DNA from: an uncultured Anaeroplasmataceae bacterium
Lineage (GTDB): Bacteria > Bacillota_I > Bacilli_A > Acholeplasmatales > Anaeroplasmataceae
Length of the DNA stretch: 23,911 nucleotides
Assembly: GCA_934229785.1 (NCBI GenBank)
Contig: CAKQEA010000027.1
Span: 1 to 23,911 of the forward strand
Direction of reading: 5' to 3'
Position 1 is the stretch's first letter; the number at the start of each line of letters is the position of its first letter. The position numbers and the translations under genes are program-made. The notes beneath the pieces are model-generated. The model worked only from the letters and a program-made list of their open reading frames with translations, made no database searches and was not told the origin of the DNA. Below, piece by piece: positions 14,031-22,354 of the stretch.

Positions 14031-14090
14031 GGCTGTTGTAAACCTAGGTAATGATTTCAAATTCAAAACCTAGGTTTTTTTACAGCCCCC
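14031..14090 (-). repeat. Palindromic repeat copy B; right end of the element and tRNA terminator
   Basis: This is an imperfect long hairpin with an 18-nt loop. 14040-14089 is identical, inverted, to 6822-6871. Read on the minus strand it lies 13 nt after the tRNA-Arg gene and is followed by a T-run (complement of 14026-14030), so it also works as the tRNA terminator. Confidence 0.75.
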
Positions 14091-14103
14091 TTTATTATTT
14101 AAA

Positions 14104-14180
14104 TGGCGTTCCCGATGTGATTCGAACACACGGTCTTTCCCTTAGGAGGGGAATGCATTATCCAGCTATGCTACGGGAAC
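14104..14180 (-). tRNA. tRNA-Arg (anticodon CCT), CCA encoded
   Basis: On the minus strand the acceptor stem is GTTCCCG (14180-14174) with CGGGAAC (14114-14108), discriminator G, and CCA at 14106-14104. The anticodon stem TTCCC/GGGAA holds the loop CTCCTAA, anticodon CCT, reading AGG. The T-arm GTGTG-TTCGAAT-CACAT is perfect. All four arms are present. Confidence 0.95.
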
Positions 14181-14197
14181 ATTTTGATTACTTTATT

Positions 14198-14203
14198 ATT
14201 ATA
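14198..14203 (-). promoter_or_regulatory. -10 of tRNA-Arg
   Basis: On the minus strand TATAAT (14203-14198), preceded by TG, lies 18 nt before the tRNA 5' end. No clear -35 is seen. Confidence 0.4.
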
Positions 14204-14248
14204 CACTATATTTGTAAATTTTCCATTATTATTTTTTTTACTTTAATG

Positions 14249-14254
14249 TATAAT
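14249..14254 (+). promoter_or_regulatory. -10 of the FHA-ABC operon
   Basis: TATAAT (14249-14254), preceded by TG, lies 23 nt before ATG 14277. The -35 is weak. Confidence 0.4.
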
Positions 14255-14276
14255 TAAAATAGAGTAGGTGATTTTG

Positions 14277-15719
14277 ATGATTTTAAAGATAAAATGTAAT
14301 AATGAATATTATTTTGTCGATTTAGATGATAATCCTTCTTATACTATTAAATCGTGTAAGGAATATTCTTTATATAATGACGGTAGTATTTTTTTGGAGA
14401 ATCGTGATGGTAAATGGTATATTCAAAATTGTTTAGAGAAAACGTCTTTTTATTGTGGCCTTCCTTTTTTTAAGAATAGGTTTAGACGTGTTAGGACATT
14501 TGGTAAGGTTAAAATTGGTAAAAAAACTTATGTTAGTTTTATTAAAGAAAAGCCTTATAGGGCTGTTATGTTTGATAAAGGTATGGATTATACTTATGAT
14601 TTGAGTCAAAATACTGAAACTTTTATAGGTAGAGATTCTTTATGTGATATTGTTGTTGATAATCCTCAAATGGATTTAAAGAATACTAAGGTTGTTTTTG
14701 ATGGTAAGGAATGTTTTATTGAGGATTTAGATAGTTCTAATGGTTTATATGTTAATCACAATAAAGTTCATAGCAAGAAGCTTGAGGATGGAGATAATAT
14801 TTCGTTAGCTGGTATTTGTTTGATGTTTTATCAAAATAAACTTCTATATTCTTTACCAGATGAGGGGCTTAGAATTGATGTAATTCATATGAATAAGTTT
14901 GTAAGTGATTACAAGTTTGGTAAAACTATTAATTTATTGAAGGATATTTCTTTTTCAATTTTGCCAGGTGAGTTTGTTGCTGTTGTTGGTGGTAGTGGTG
15001 CTGGTAAATCAACTTTGTGCGATGCGATTAATGGTAGAAGAAGAGCTACCTCTGGTAATGTGTTTTATGATAAAAATAATTTCTATAAATATGAAGAGTG
15101 CTATCAAAGAGGTTTAGGATATGTTCCTCAACAGGATATTATGCATACTGATTTATCTGTTTACAAAACACTATATTATTATGCTCATATTAAAATGAAG
15201 CACAAGCTATCTAAAACAGAAATAGATAAGATTATTAAGTCTGCTTTAGATGATGTATTTTTATCTGATAAGGCTAATTTAAAGGTTTCTAAACTATCTG
15301 GTGGACAAAGAAAAAGAGTTTCCATTGCGATGGAGTTATTATCAGATCCTAAGGTTTTGTTTTTAGATGAGCCAACATCAGGCCTATCTCCAGATTTGGA
15401 TTATGAAATTATGGATTTGCTTAAGAATTTATCTTTAAAAGGAAAGACTATTGTTGTTATTACTCATAACATGGAAAATGTAGATAAATGCGATAAAATT
15501 GTATTTTTAGGTAATGGTGGACATTTATGCTATTGTGGTGCTCCAGATAAGCTATTTAATTTTTTTGGTGTTAGAAAATATGGTAAGATTTTTAGTCTTC
15601 TTTCTGATGAAAAAAATAGTATTTTGTATGAGGATAAGCTAAAAAGAACTGTTGCTTATAAAGTTATGGTTAATGATATAAAAGAAATATATGGATTGGA
15701 TGGTGATTTAAATGTTTAA
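14277..15719 (+). CDS. FHA-domain ABC transporter ATPase
   Basis: The protein is about 480 aa. The first ~95 residues resemble a degenerate FHA-like fold. A clear FHA domain follows (about 112-170: TFIGRDSLCDIVVDN, then DLDSSNGLYVNHNKV), which binds phosphothreonine. The ABC ATPase covers about 205-440: Walker A GGSGAGKST (about 238), Q-loop VPQQD, signature LSGGQRKR (about 340), Walker B VLFLDEPTSGL and H-loop ITH. The ATPase is of the ABCG/ABC2 type. Start 14277 is chosen because AGGTG (14266-14270) lies six bases upstream; GTG 14268 is the alternative. It overlaps the permease gene by 8 nt. Mycobacterial Rv1747, an FHA-ABC exporter, is controlled by a Ser/Thr kinase, so the kinase at 304 is a possible partner (inference). 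The substrate is unknown. Confidence 0.85.
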   Translation: MILKIKCNNEYYFVDLDDNPSYTIKSCKEYSLYNDGSIFLENRDGKWYIQNCLEKTSFYCGLPFFKNRFRRVRTFGKVKIGKKTYVSFIKEKPYRAVMFDKGMDYTYDLSQNTETFIGRDSLCDIVVDNPQMDLKNTKVVFDGKECFIEDLDSSNGLYVNHNKVHSKKLEDGDNISLAGICLMFYQNKLLYSLPDEGLRIDVIHMNKFVSDYKFGKTINLLKDISFSILPGEFVAVVGGSGAGKSTLCDAINGRRRATSGNVFYDKNNFYKYEECYQRGLGYVPQQDIMHTDLSVYKTLYYYAHIKMKHKLSKTEIDKIIKSALDDVFLSDKANLKVSKLSGGQRKRVSIAMELLSDPKVLFLDEPTSGLSPDLDYEIMDLLKNLSLKGKTIVVITHNMENVDKCDKIVFLGNGGHLCYCGAPDKLFNFFGVRKYGKIFSLLSDEKNSILYEDKLKRTVAYKVMVNDIKEIYGLDGDLNV

Positions 15720-16524
15720 GCTTAGGTTGAATCTAATTCATTATGTTGCGATGGTTAAAAGATATTTAGCTTTGATATTTTCAGATAAGCTTTCTTTTAT
15801 TACTTTACTTTTACAAGGACCAATTATGGTTGTCTTGATTAAATTGACCTGTACTAAGGATTTTTCTTATTATAATGCGATGATGACTTTGTTTGTTGTG
15901 GTTGTCATTATAACTACCATGTCGATTTTAAATTCCTATAGAGAGATAACTAAAGAAAGAGAAATTATTAAAAGAGAGGTCCAATCTGGACTTGATACTA
16001 AGGCTTATATTATTTCTAAGATTACAGTTCAATCATTAATTGCCCTATATCAATCTATTGTTATTACAACGGGTGTTCTAATTTTTATTGATGTTCCAGT
16101 TTCAGTTAATCCAGACTATAGAATATTTATGATGTATTTTATTTGCTTTTTAACGTATATGGCGTCTGTTTCATTTGGCTTTTGTATTTCTTCAATTGTT
16201 AAAACTAGTGATAGTGCTGTTTTATCTGTTTTGTTTATAATTGTTGCTCAGGTTGTTTTGTCAGGAGCTTTAATGGATTTACCAAAGGAAATTAGCTTCT
16301 TATCAGTTATTACTATTGCTAAATGGGCTTGTGGAGCCTTAGGCGGAATATTTGATATTAAGAGCTTGTATTTAGAGTATTATGGCGGTGTTGAAAATCC
16401 TTATGATCCTATAAGATCTATATATAATGTTGATTTTAGAATTTGTATTCTAATGCTTGTAGCGTTTATTATTGTATTTTTATTACTTTCTATTTTGTTT
16501 ATAAGAAGAAATCTTAAAAAATAA
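15712..16524 (+). CDS. ABC-2 type membrane permease
   Basis: The 270-aa integral membrane protein has about six hydrophobic segments (roughly 27-46, 57-74, 112-130, 141-163, 170-190, 244-264). A conserved ABC2-type stretch EITKEREIIKREVQSGL lies in the first cytoplasmic loop, a coupling element for the ATPase. It overlaps the ATPase gene by 8 nt with a ribosome site (GGTGA) inside that gene, so synthesis is coupled. With the FHA-ABC protein it would form a half-size exporter split over two chains. It ends at TAA immediately before a strong hairpin. Confidence 0.85.
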   Translation: MFKLRLNLIHYVAMVKRYLALIFSDKLSFITLLLQGPIMVVLIKLTCTKDFSYYNAMMTLFVVVVIITTMSILNSYREITKEREIIKREVQSGLDTKAYIISKITVQSLIALYQSIVITTGVLIFIDVPVSVNPDYRIFMMYFICFLTYMASVSFGFCISSIVKTSDSAVLSVLFIIVAQVVLSGALMDLPKEISFLSVITIAKWACGALGGIFDIKSLYLEYYGGVENPYDPIRSIYNVDFRICILMLVAFIIVFLLLSILFIRRNLKK

Positions 16525-16575
16525 AAGAGGATGTGAAATAACCAAAATTAAGTTTGGCTAATTCACATCCTCTTT
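16524..16575. terminator. Bidirectional terminator, dispersed palindrome copy 1
   Basis: A 14-bp perfect outer stem (16524-16537 with 16562-16575) has inner CCAAA/TTTGG pairing. It ends the permease gene (plus) and the Rpn gene (minus). A related hairpin, in inverted orientation, lies at 23646-23698. Confidence 0.85.
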
Positions 16576-16592
16576 AATTATAAATTTAAAAA

Positions 16593-17018
16593 TTATTGAT
16601 TCTTACCTATTATTTTTTTAACTTCATCAATAGATAAATTAGATGATTTAGCTATTAAGTCAATAGAAACACCATTTTGATAGAGGCTCTTAACCATTTG
16701 GGTTTTCTCTTCTTTGAGTCTTTTAATTTCAAGCTCTCTTTCTTTATCATATTTTTTCTTTAAGGCTGCCTCATACTCTGCCCTTACTATCTGTTCTTTT
16801 ATCCACACAGATTTGTTGATATCGTCTAGCATTTTTTCAACCTCCTTACCAAATAGAGTCTTATTACTAGATAGCCTCTTACTCACTTTGAAGCCTAATA
16901 GAAATTCCTTCAATTCAATTATATTGCAATTATTTAAATTTTGCAATTGAATAACTATAATTCTATCTGGTGTAAAATAACTATTATCATAGGTATTTAC
17001 AAATCTTATTTCATTCAT
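16593..17018 (-). CDS. Rpn-type nuclease/transposase, C-terminal part (split gene)
   Basis: 141 aa. The first half (NEIRFVNTYDNSYFTPDRIIVIQLQNL) looks like the second half of a PD-(D/E)XK (PDDEXK_2) domain. Next comes a conserved ELKEFL segment, then a charged coiled coil EYEAALKKKYDKERELEIKRL with a short tail SIDEVKKIIG. The ATG overlaps the previous gene's stop as ATGA. In the family these parts belong to one ~290-aa protein, so a -1 shift splits it here: either a mutation or a coupled two-chain form. A near-copy of the tail lies at the window end. Confidence 0.7.
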   Translation of the reverse strand: MNEIRFVNTYDNSYFTPDRIIVIQLQNLNNCNIIELKEFLLGFKVSKRLSSNKTLFGKEVEKMLDDINKSVWIKEQIVRAEYEAALKKKYDKERELEIKRLKEEKTQMVKSLYQNGVSIDLIAKSSNLSIDEVKKIIGKNQ

Positions 17019-17446
17019 CTGTCATCATTATCAGGCTCATAATCTGTAAATAAGATACATTCAACTCTTGATGAGCTATAATTTTCACCAACGCTTACAC
17101 TTAATGCCTTATCTCTTGAATAATAATATGAAATCCTATCATTCATATTGTATTCTTTAGGCTTTCTTTTTTGCATTTCTAAATCAAGAAATACTCTAAC
17201 TGAACCATCTTGAACAACACCATTAACATCAAAAGCTATTTGTTTATTATCAACATCTTGAGCCTTAACATGAGAATCGATAATTTCAATACATTTTGGT
17301 TTTATCTTTTTGTTCCACATTATAGATAAAAACATAGATAGAAATCTTTTGTTTGTGAATGCATATTTAAATGCCTTATCATTGGATAAATTATAATACC
17401 TCTTTCTTAATCTTTTTAAAATTTCTTCATTTTCTATTTCATACAT
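17015..17446 (-). CDS. Rpn-type PD-(D/E)XK nuclease/transposase, N-terminal part
   Basis: About 143 aa. The segments NDKAFKYAFTNKRFLSMFLS and IAFDVNGVVQDGSVRVFLDLEMQ carry the PD-(D/E)XK core of the Rpn family (recombination-promoting nuclease, transposase_31/PDDEXK_2), with Asp followed by ExQ as the metal-binding set. It ends in TGA at ...DNDDR, four bases into the next reading frame. ATG 17446 is preferred because AGGTGAGG lies directly upstream; GTG 17455 is the alternative. Rpn proteins are DNA endonucleases that promote RecA-independent recombination, and they are often present in several copies per genome, as here. Confidence 0.7.
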   Translation of the reverse strand: MYEIENEEILKRLRKRYYNLSNDKAFKYAFTNKRFLSMFLSIMWNKKIKPKCIEIIDSHVKAQDVDNKQIAFDVNGVVQDGSVRVFLDLEMQKRKPKEYNMNDRISYYYSRDKALSVSVGENYSSSRVECILFTDYEPDNDDR

Positions 17447-17455
17447 TTTCCTCAC

Positions 17456-17611
17456 CTAAAACTATGTTAGTTTTTTTCCTTTTCACTAATAATAATAGTG
17501 AGAAAATAACATTTTTTTACAAAAAAATTATATAAATTTTAAGAAAATTTTTATGTTTCTAAAATATTAAAATAACTTGAAAATAATTACAATATTTCAA
17601 GTTTTGTTTAG
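17456..17611. other. AT-rich spacer with a 9-bp hairpin
   Basis: AACTTGAAA (17574-17582) pairs with TTTCAAGTT (17595-17603) over a 12-nt loop. It is probably a back-up terminator for the aminotransferase gene. Nothing else is clear. Confidence 0.35.
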
Positions 17612-17648
17612 AAAAAAAGCTGTGAGTAACTAAATTGTTATTCACAGC
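17612..17648 (-). terminator. Terminator of the aminotransferase gene
   Basis: A 12-bp stem (17619-17630 with 17637-17648, one wobble) has a 6-nt loop. On the minus strand it is followed by seven T (complement of 17612-17618). Confidence 0.85.
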
Positions 17649-17655
17649 AAAGTCT

Positions 17656-18849
17656 TTAATTTTGTTTCTTATATTCATTTATTAGCTTTTTAAATTGTGG
17701 TAATGAATTGACTATTGTTTCCTTTGATACACAATAGGCGATTCTTACATAACCTTCAATACCAAAATCATCTGATGGTACAATTATTATGTTGTACTTT
17801 TTTGCCATTTCCATAAAATCATAAGCATTTGGTGTTAAAGATTTAACGAAAAGATAAAATGCGCCTTGAGGATACACACATTGATAGCCTAGCTTTGTTA
17901 AGCCTTTATATAGTATATCTCTATTTTGTTTATATATTTCCATGTTTGATGTTTTATCAGCACATTTTGCAATCATTTTTTGAAATATAGATGGTGCACA
18001 AACATATCCATAGGCTCTTCCTGCTCCGATACATGCTGCATAGACATCGTTATTGTTTGTTACTGATTTTGGTACTAAAATATAGCCGATTCTTTCACCA
18101 GGAAGTGATAATGATTTAGAATATGAGTAGCAGATGATTGTGTTAGAGTAGATTTTAGGGATATGAGGAACCTCTATATTATCAAAGGCTATTTCTCTAT
18201 ATGGCTCATCACAAATAATATAGATTGGATGATTATATTCTTTTTCTTTTTCTTTAAGTATTTTAGCAAGCTTTTCTAGACTTTCTTTACTATAGATTAC
18301 ACCAGAAGGATTATTTGGTGAATTGATTATTATTGCCTTGGTGTTTGGATTAAGCATTTTTGTTAACTCGTTAAAATTAATTTGAAAGCTTTTTTCATCA
18401 GCCTTTACAACCTTAAATGTTGCCGAAGCGTTAGTTACAAATACTTTATATTCAGTGAAGTATGGTGCTACTGCTAGAATTTCGTCTGTTTTGTTTTCTG
18501 TGATTGCTTTAAATACAATGCATAATGAGGCTGCAGCACCACATGTCATATATAAATCGTTGAAGTCGTAATTAGTATTAAATCTTTTGTTTAAGTCATT
18601 ACTAATTGCCTCTCTTACCTCAATATCACCAGCAGCAGATGTATAGCCATGGATATAACAAGGATCATTGTTGTTTAATAATTCAATTAATGTTTCATTA
18701 ACACAATTAGCTGGTGGAGTAGATGGGTTTCCTAATGAGAAGTCAAATACGTTTTCGCATCCTATTTCAGCTTTTCTTTTTTTTGAGAATTCAAATAATT
18801 CTCTAATTATAGAACGATTATTACCTAAATTTAACATTTCTTTATTCAT
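17656..18849 (-). CDS. Class I/II PLP-dependent aminotransferase
   Basis: 397 aa, normal length for fold-type I aminotransferases of the aspartate/aromatic group. It shows FDFSLGNPS near the N-terminus, the PLP-anchoring TCGAAASL, NSPNNPSG, CDEPYRE (Asp pairing with the pyridine nitrogen), SYSKSLSLPGERIGY with the Schiff-base Lys, and the substrate-carboxylate Arg in YVRIAYC. It transfers an amino group between an amino acid and a 2-oxo acid in the cytoplasm; the exact substrate cannot be read. The ribosome site GGAGG lies seven bases before the ATG. It is a single-gene unit with its own terminator and is divergent from the str operon. Confidence 0.9.
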   Translation of the reverse strand: MNKEMLNLGNNRSIIRELFEFSKKRKAEIGCENVFDFSLGNPSTPPANCVNETLIELLNNNDPCYIHGYTSAAGDIEVREAISNDLNKRFNTNYDFNDLYMTCGAAASLCIVFKAITENKTDEILAVAPYFTEYKVFVTNASATFKVVKADEKSFQINFNELTKMLNPNTKAIIINSPNNPSGVIYSKESLEKLAKILKEKEKEYNHPIYIICDEPYREIAFDNIEVPHIPKIYSNTIICYSYSKSLSLPGERIGYILVPKSVTNNNDVYAACIGAGRAYGYVCAPSIFQKMIAKCADKTSNMEIYKQNRDILYKGLTKLGYQCVYPQGAFYLFVKSLTPNAYDFMEMAKKYNIIIVPSDDFGIEGYVRIAYCVSKETIVNSLPQFKKLINEYKKQN

Positions 18850-19088
18850 AAATTTGCCTCCATATGGTCATAATATAATGATATACCAGATATGAATAAA
18901 AATCAAAGAATTATGCAATTTAATTTATGAAATACACATTATTCGGTGTTTCAAGCGAATGAAATTGTTTAAAAAAGTAATAAAATCTAATTTTTAAAAA
19001 ATGGCTTTATTATGCGTTTTTTTATTGCACACTAATATCGGTGTATCAATTTATAGATAAAATGTAATAAAAAAAGTTAAAAAATATG
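18850..19088. other. Non-coding divergent spacer upstream of the str operon
   Basis: Very AT-rich, no credible ORF. It should hold the leftward aminotransferase promoter (TATAAT-like runs on the minus strand around 18865-18885), but I cannot fix its -35. No repeat or stable hairpin stands out. Confidence 0.4.
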
Positions 19089-19116
19089 TTGACTTTAGTT
19101 TTGAATTTGATATAAT
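19089..19116 (+). promoter_or_regulatory. str operon promoter
   Basis: TTGACT (19089-19094), a 16-nt spacer and the extended -10 TGA-TATAAT (19108-19116). The start is expected near 19123. Confidence 0.8.
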
Positions 19117-19179
19117 TAAAACGCTGTTGAAAAAAGGACGAAAGTTCGTATATATAAAATAATGATTGAAATAGCAGGT

Positions 19180-19202
19180 TACCCTCTAGAAATAGATGGG
19201 TA
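19180..19202 (+). promoter_or_regulatory. Leader hairpin with GAAA tetraloop before rpsL
   Basis: TACCC-TCTA (19180-19188) pairs with TAGA-T-GGGTA (19193-19202), with one bulged T, around a GAAA loop. It lies directly before the ribosome site AAAGGAG (19204-19210). It is a candidate site for ribosomal-protein feedback control. Confidence 0.45.
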
Positions 19203-19220
19203 GAAAGGAGAAATCAATTT

Positions 19221-19640
19221 ATGCCAACTATTGAACAATTAGTACGTAATGGAAGAAAGGATAAAATCTCTAAATCTAAGTCTCCAAGCTTAGGAATTGG
19301 TTTTAATTCTCTTGAGAAGAGCTATACAAAGTTACCTTCTCCTCAGAAGCGCGGCGTTTGTACACGTGTTACTACAATGACACCAAAGAAGCCAAACTCA
19401 GCACTTCGTAAGTATGCCAGAGTTCGTTTAACAAACGGAATTGAGGTTACAGCATACATCCCAGGAATCGGTCATAGCTTACAGGAACACAGTACAGTAC
19501 TTATCCGTGGTGGACGTGTTAAGGATCTACCAGGTGTACGTTATCATATCATTCGTGGTACATTAGATACTACAGGTGTTGCTAACCGTATGCAAAGCCG
19601 TTCTAAATACGGTGCTAAAAAAGCAAAAGCAAAGAAGTAA
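19221..19640 (+). CDS. rpsL: 30S ribosomal protein S12
   Basis: 139 aa, the usual Firmicute length. It contains the invariant [18 protein letters not shown] and [17 protein letters not shown] loops that reach the decoding centre. The Lys residues whose substitution gives streptomycin resistance (in PKKPNS and GGRVKD) are wild type. It is the first gene of the str operon, followed after 49 nt by rpsG. Confidence 0.98.
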   Translation: MPTIEQLVRNGRKDKISKSKSPSLGIGFNSLEKSYTKLPSPQKRGVCTRVTTMTPKKPNSALRKYARVRLTNGIEVTAYIPGIGHSLQEHSTVLIRGGRVKDLPGVRYHIIRGTLDTTGVANRMQSRSKYGAKKAKAKK

Positions 19641-19689
19641 AATTTAAAAATCTTAATTAGAAATATTAATTTAAAAGGAGGAATCACTT

Positions 19690-20160
19690 ATGCCTCGTAA
19701 GGGACACATTGCAAAAAGAGACGTGCTTCCAGATCCAATTTATAATTCAAAGGTAGTTACAAGAACTATTAATGCAATTATGTTAGATGGTAAGAAGGGA
19801 ACAGCACAAACAATATTATATGGTGCATTCGATAGAGTTAAAGAAACTACTGGTCAAGAACCACTAGAAGTATTTAACAAGGCTTTAGAGAATGTTATGC
19901 CAGTACTAGAAGTTAAGAGCCGTCGTATTGGTGGCCAAAACTATCAGGTACCAGTAGAAGTTAGACCAGAAAGAAAGCAAACATTAGCTTTAAGATGGTT
20001 AGTTAAATATGCTCGTTTAAGAAACGACAAGACAATGGAAGAAAAGCTTGCAAAGGAAATCATCGATGCTTCAAATGGCCTTGGTGGTGCTTGCAAGAAG
20101 CGTGAAGAAATGCATAAGATGGCAGAAGCTAATAAGGCATTTGCTCACTATCGTTGGTAA
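19690..20160 (+). CDS. rpsG: 30S ribosomal protein S7
   Basis: 156 aa, full length. It starts [16 protein letters not shown] and has the conserved [16 protein letters not shown] and the C-terminal [19 protein letters not shown]7 nucleates assembly of the 30S head and in many bacteria is the operon's translational repressor. A strong ribosome site (AAAGGAGG) precedes it. Confidence 0.98.
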   Translation: MPRKGHIAKRDVLPDPIYNSKVVTRTINAIMLDGKKGTAQTILYGAFDRVKETTGQEPLEVFNKALENVMPVLEVKSRRIGGQNYQVPVEVRPERKQTLALRWLVKYARLRNDKTMEEKLAKEIIDASNGLGGACKKREEMHKMAEANKAFAHYRW

Positions 20161-20181
20161 TTTTATTAGGAGAAAAAGATT

Positions 20182-22248
20182 ATGCCAAGAGAATATACAT
20201 TAGAAAAAACTCGTAATATCGGTATCATGGCACACATCGATGCTGGTAAAACTACAACAACAGAGCGTATTCTTTACCATACAAAGAAAATCCATAAGAT
20301 TGGTGAAACACATGATGGTGCTTCACAAATGGACTGGATGGAGCAGGAAAAGGAAAGAGGTATCACTATTACTTCAGCTGCAACTACTGCTCACTGGAAG
20401 GGATACCGTTTCAATATTATCGATACTCCAGGTCACGTTGACTTCACAGTTGAGGTTTCTAGATCACTTCGTGTACTAGATGGTGCTGTAACTGTATTAG
20501 ATGGTCAAGCTGGTGTTGAACCACAAACTGAAACTGTATGGCGCCAAGCTACTGATTATATGGTTCCACGTATTGTTTTCGTTAACAAGATGGATAAAAT
20601 CGGTGCTGATTTCGCTTATTCAGTTGGTACAATTCATGATCGTTTAGGAGCTTGCGCTGCAGCAGTTCAATGGCCAATTGGTGCTGAGGATTTATTCAAG
20701 GGTGCAGTAGACCTAATCGAAATGAAGGCTTATGTTTATGATGGTGGTCCAGATGAAAACTATACAGTAGAAGAAATTCCAGCTGATTTAGTTGAAATCT
20801 GTAAGGAAAAAAGAGAAGAGTTATTAGATACTATTTCTCAATTTGATGATGATTTAGCTATGATGTATCTTGAGGGTGATGAAATCCCTGCAGATATGAT
20901 TAAGAAGGTAATTCGTAAGGCTACATTAGCAGTAGAATTCTTCCCTGTATTATGCGGTTCTGCATTCAAGAATATGGGTGTTAAGAGAGTTCTAGATTAT
21001 GTTATCGACTTCTTACCAGCTCCAACTGATGTTGCAGCTATTAAGGGTGAGAATTCTGATGGTGTAGAAGAAGAGATTCACGCTACAGATGATGGTAAGT
21101 TTGCTGCCTTAGCATTTAAGGTTATGACTGACCCATTCGTAGGTAAGTTAACATTCTTCCGTGTTTACCAAGGTACAGCATTATCTGGTTCTTATGTTTT
21201 AAATACAACTAAGAATGTTAAGGAGCGTTTAGGACGTATCGTTCAAATGCATGCTAACCACCGTGAGGAAATTAAAGAAGTTTATGCTGGTGATATTGCA
21301 GCTGCTATCGGTTTTAAGAATACTACAACAGGTGATACAATTTGTTCTGAAGATTCAGATATTATCCTTGAAAAGATGGTATTCCCAGAGCCAGTTATCT
21401 CTGTAGCTGTTGAGCCAAAAACAAAGGCTGACCAGGATAAGATGAATACTGCTTTAACTAAGTTAGCAGAAGAAGACCCTACATTCCGTAGATATACTAA
21501 TACAGAAACTGGTGAAACAATCATTTCTGGTATGGGTGAATTACACCTAGATATTATCGTTGACCGTATGAAGAGAGAATTTAACGTTGCTTGTAACGTA
21601 GGTGCTCCTCAGGTTTCATATCGTGAAACAATTACTCAAACTGCTGAGTGCGAAGGTAAATTCGTTCGTCAGTCAGGTGGTCATGGTCAATATGGTCATG
21701 TTTGGATTCGTTTCTCTCCAAACCCAGATAAGACTTATGAGTTTGTTGATGCAGTAGTTGGTGGTACAGTTCCAAAAGAATTTATTCCATCTGTTGATAA
21801 GGGATTACAAGCTGCTTTACCTCTTGGTATTTTAGCTGGTTACCCATTAATTGACATCAAGTGTGAGCTATTTGATGGTTCTTACCATGATGTAGACTCA
21901 TCTGATGCAGCATTCCAGGTTGCAGCTTCTTTAGCTGTTAAGCAAATGAAGGATAAGTGTAAGCCGGTTATCCTTGAGCCAATCATGGAAGTTGACGTTA
22001 CTATTCCAGAGGAATATGTTGGTAACGTTATTGGAGATTTAACAAGCCGTCGTGGACGTCTTGATTCTCAAGAGAAGCGTGGTAATGGTATGAAACTTCG
22101 TGCATACGTACCTCTTGCAGAAATGTTCGGATATGCAACAGCACTTCGTTCTAACACTCAAGGACGTGGAAACTTCGTTATGCAGATGCATCATTATGAA
22201 GCATGTCCAAGAAATGTTCAGGAAGAAATTATTAAAAAGAGAGCATAA
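20182..22248 (+). CDS. fusA: Elongation factor G
   Basis: 688 aa, full length. The GTPase motifs are [14 protein letters not shown] (P-loop), [11 protein letters not shown] (switch I), DTPGHVDF (switch II) and NKMDK. They are followed by the EF-G domains II-V, with [10 protein letters not shown] and [10 protein letters not shown]. It drives ribosome translocation and, with RRF, recycling. It lies 21 nt after rpsG with its own TAGGAG site. It is a canonical translocase copy by context, not a tetracycline-resistance paralogue. Confidence 0.98.
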   Translation: MPREYTLEKTRNIGIMAHIDAGKTTTTERILYHTKKIHKIGETHDGASQMDWMEQEKERGITITSAATTAHWKGYRFNIIDTPGHVDFTVEVSRSLRVLDGAVTVLDGQAGVEPQTETVWRQATDYMVPRIVFVNKMDKIGADFAYSVGTIHDRLGACAAAVQWPIGAEDLFKGAVDLIEMKAYVYDGGPDENYTVEEIPADLVEICKEKREELLDTISQFDDDLAMMYLEGDEIPADMIKKVIRKATLAVEFFPVLCGSAFKNMGVKRVLDYVIDFLPAPTDVAAIKGENSDGVEEEIHATDDGKFAALAFKVMTDPFVGKLTFFRVYQGTALSGSYVLNTTKNVKERLGRIVQMHANHREEIKEVYAGDIAAAIGFKNTTTGDTICSEDSDIILEKMVFPEPVISVAVEPKTKADQDKMNTALTKLAEEDPTFRRYTNTETGETIISGMGELHLDIIVDRMKREFNVACNVGAPQVSYRETITQTAECEGKFVRQSGGHGQYGHVWIRFSPNPDKTYEFVDAVVGGTVPKEFIPSVDKGLQAALPLGILAGYPLIDIKCELFDGSYHDVDSSDAAFQVAASLAVKQMKDKCKPVILEPIMEVDVTIPEEYVGNVIGDLTSRRGRLDSQEKRGNGMKLRAYVPLAEMFGYATALRSNTQGRGNFVMQMHHYEACPRNVQEEIIKKRA

Positions 22249-22274
22249 TTATTTATTCTAATCAATAAATATTC

Positions 22275-22303
22275 TTGCAAACCTTCACCAATTAGGGTAA
22301 AAT
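22275..22303 (+). promoter_or_regulatory. Internal promoter for tuf
   Basis: TTGCAA (22275-22280), a 17-nt spacer and TAAAAT (22298-22303) lie in the 106-nt fusA-tuf gap. This would let EF-Tu be made in excess of EF-G. Confidence 0.55.
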
Positions 22304-22354
22304 ATATATTGGTAATTTAAAAAAATAAAAATTATTTTAGGAGGACCATATAAA

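Larger units (their letters stand above)
12939..14089 (+). mobile_element. IS1182-family element, internally deleted
   Basis: It is bounded by imperfect 28-bp terminal inverted repeats: 12939-12966 against the reverse complement of 14062-14089, with 24 of 28 matching by eye. The left end also forms a terminator-like hairpin. The right end forms the palindrome shared with copy A at 6821. It contains one transposase ORF that has lost its middle. No clear target-site duplication is visible. At about 1.15 kb it is shorter than typical members (about 1.7-2 kb), so it is probably non-autonomous. Confidence 0.7.

Noticed and set aside
14104..14180. tRNA-Arg as the attachment site of an integrated island
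   Set aside because: No integrase gene is present, no duplicated tRNA 3' end matches it in the window (the T-arm relic at 13018 has different sequence), and the repeat next to it is the insertion-element end.
14051..14257. 68-aa ORF over the tRNA region
   Set aside because: It runs antisense through tRNA-Arg and the palindrome; no ribosome site, low-complexity end.
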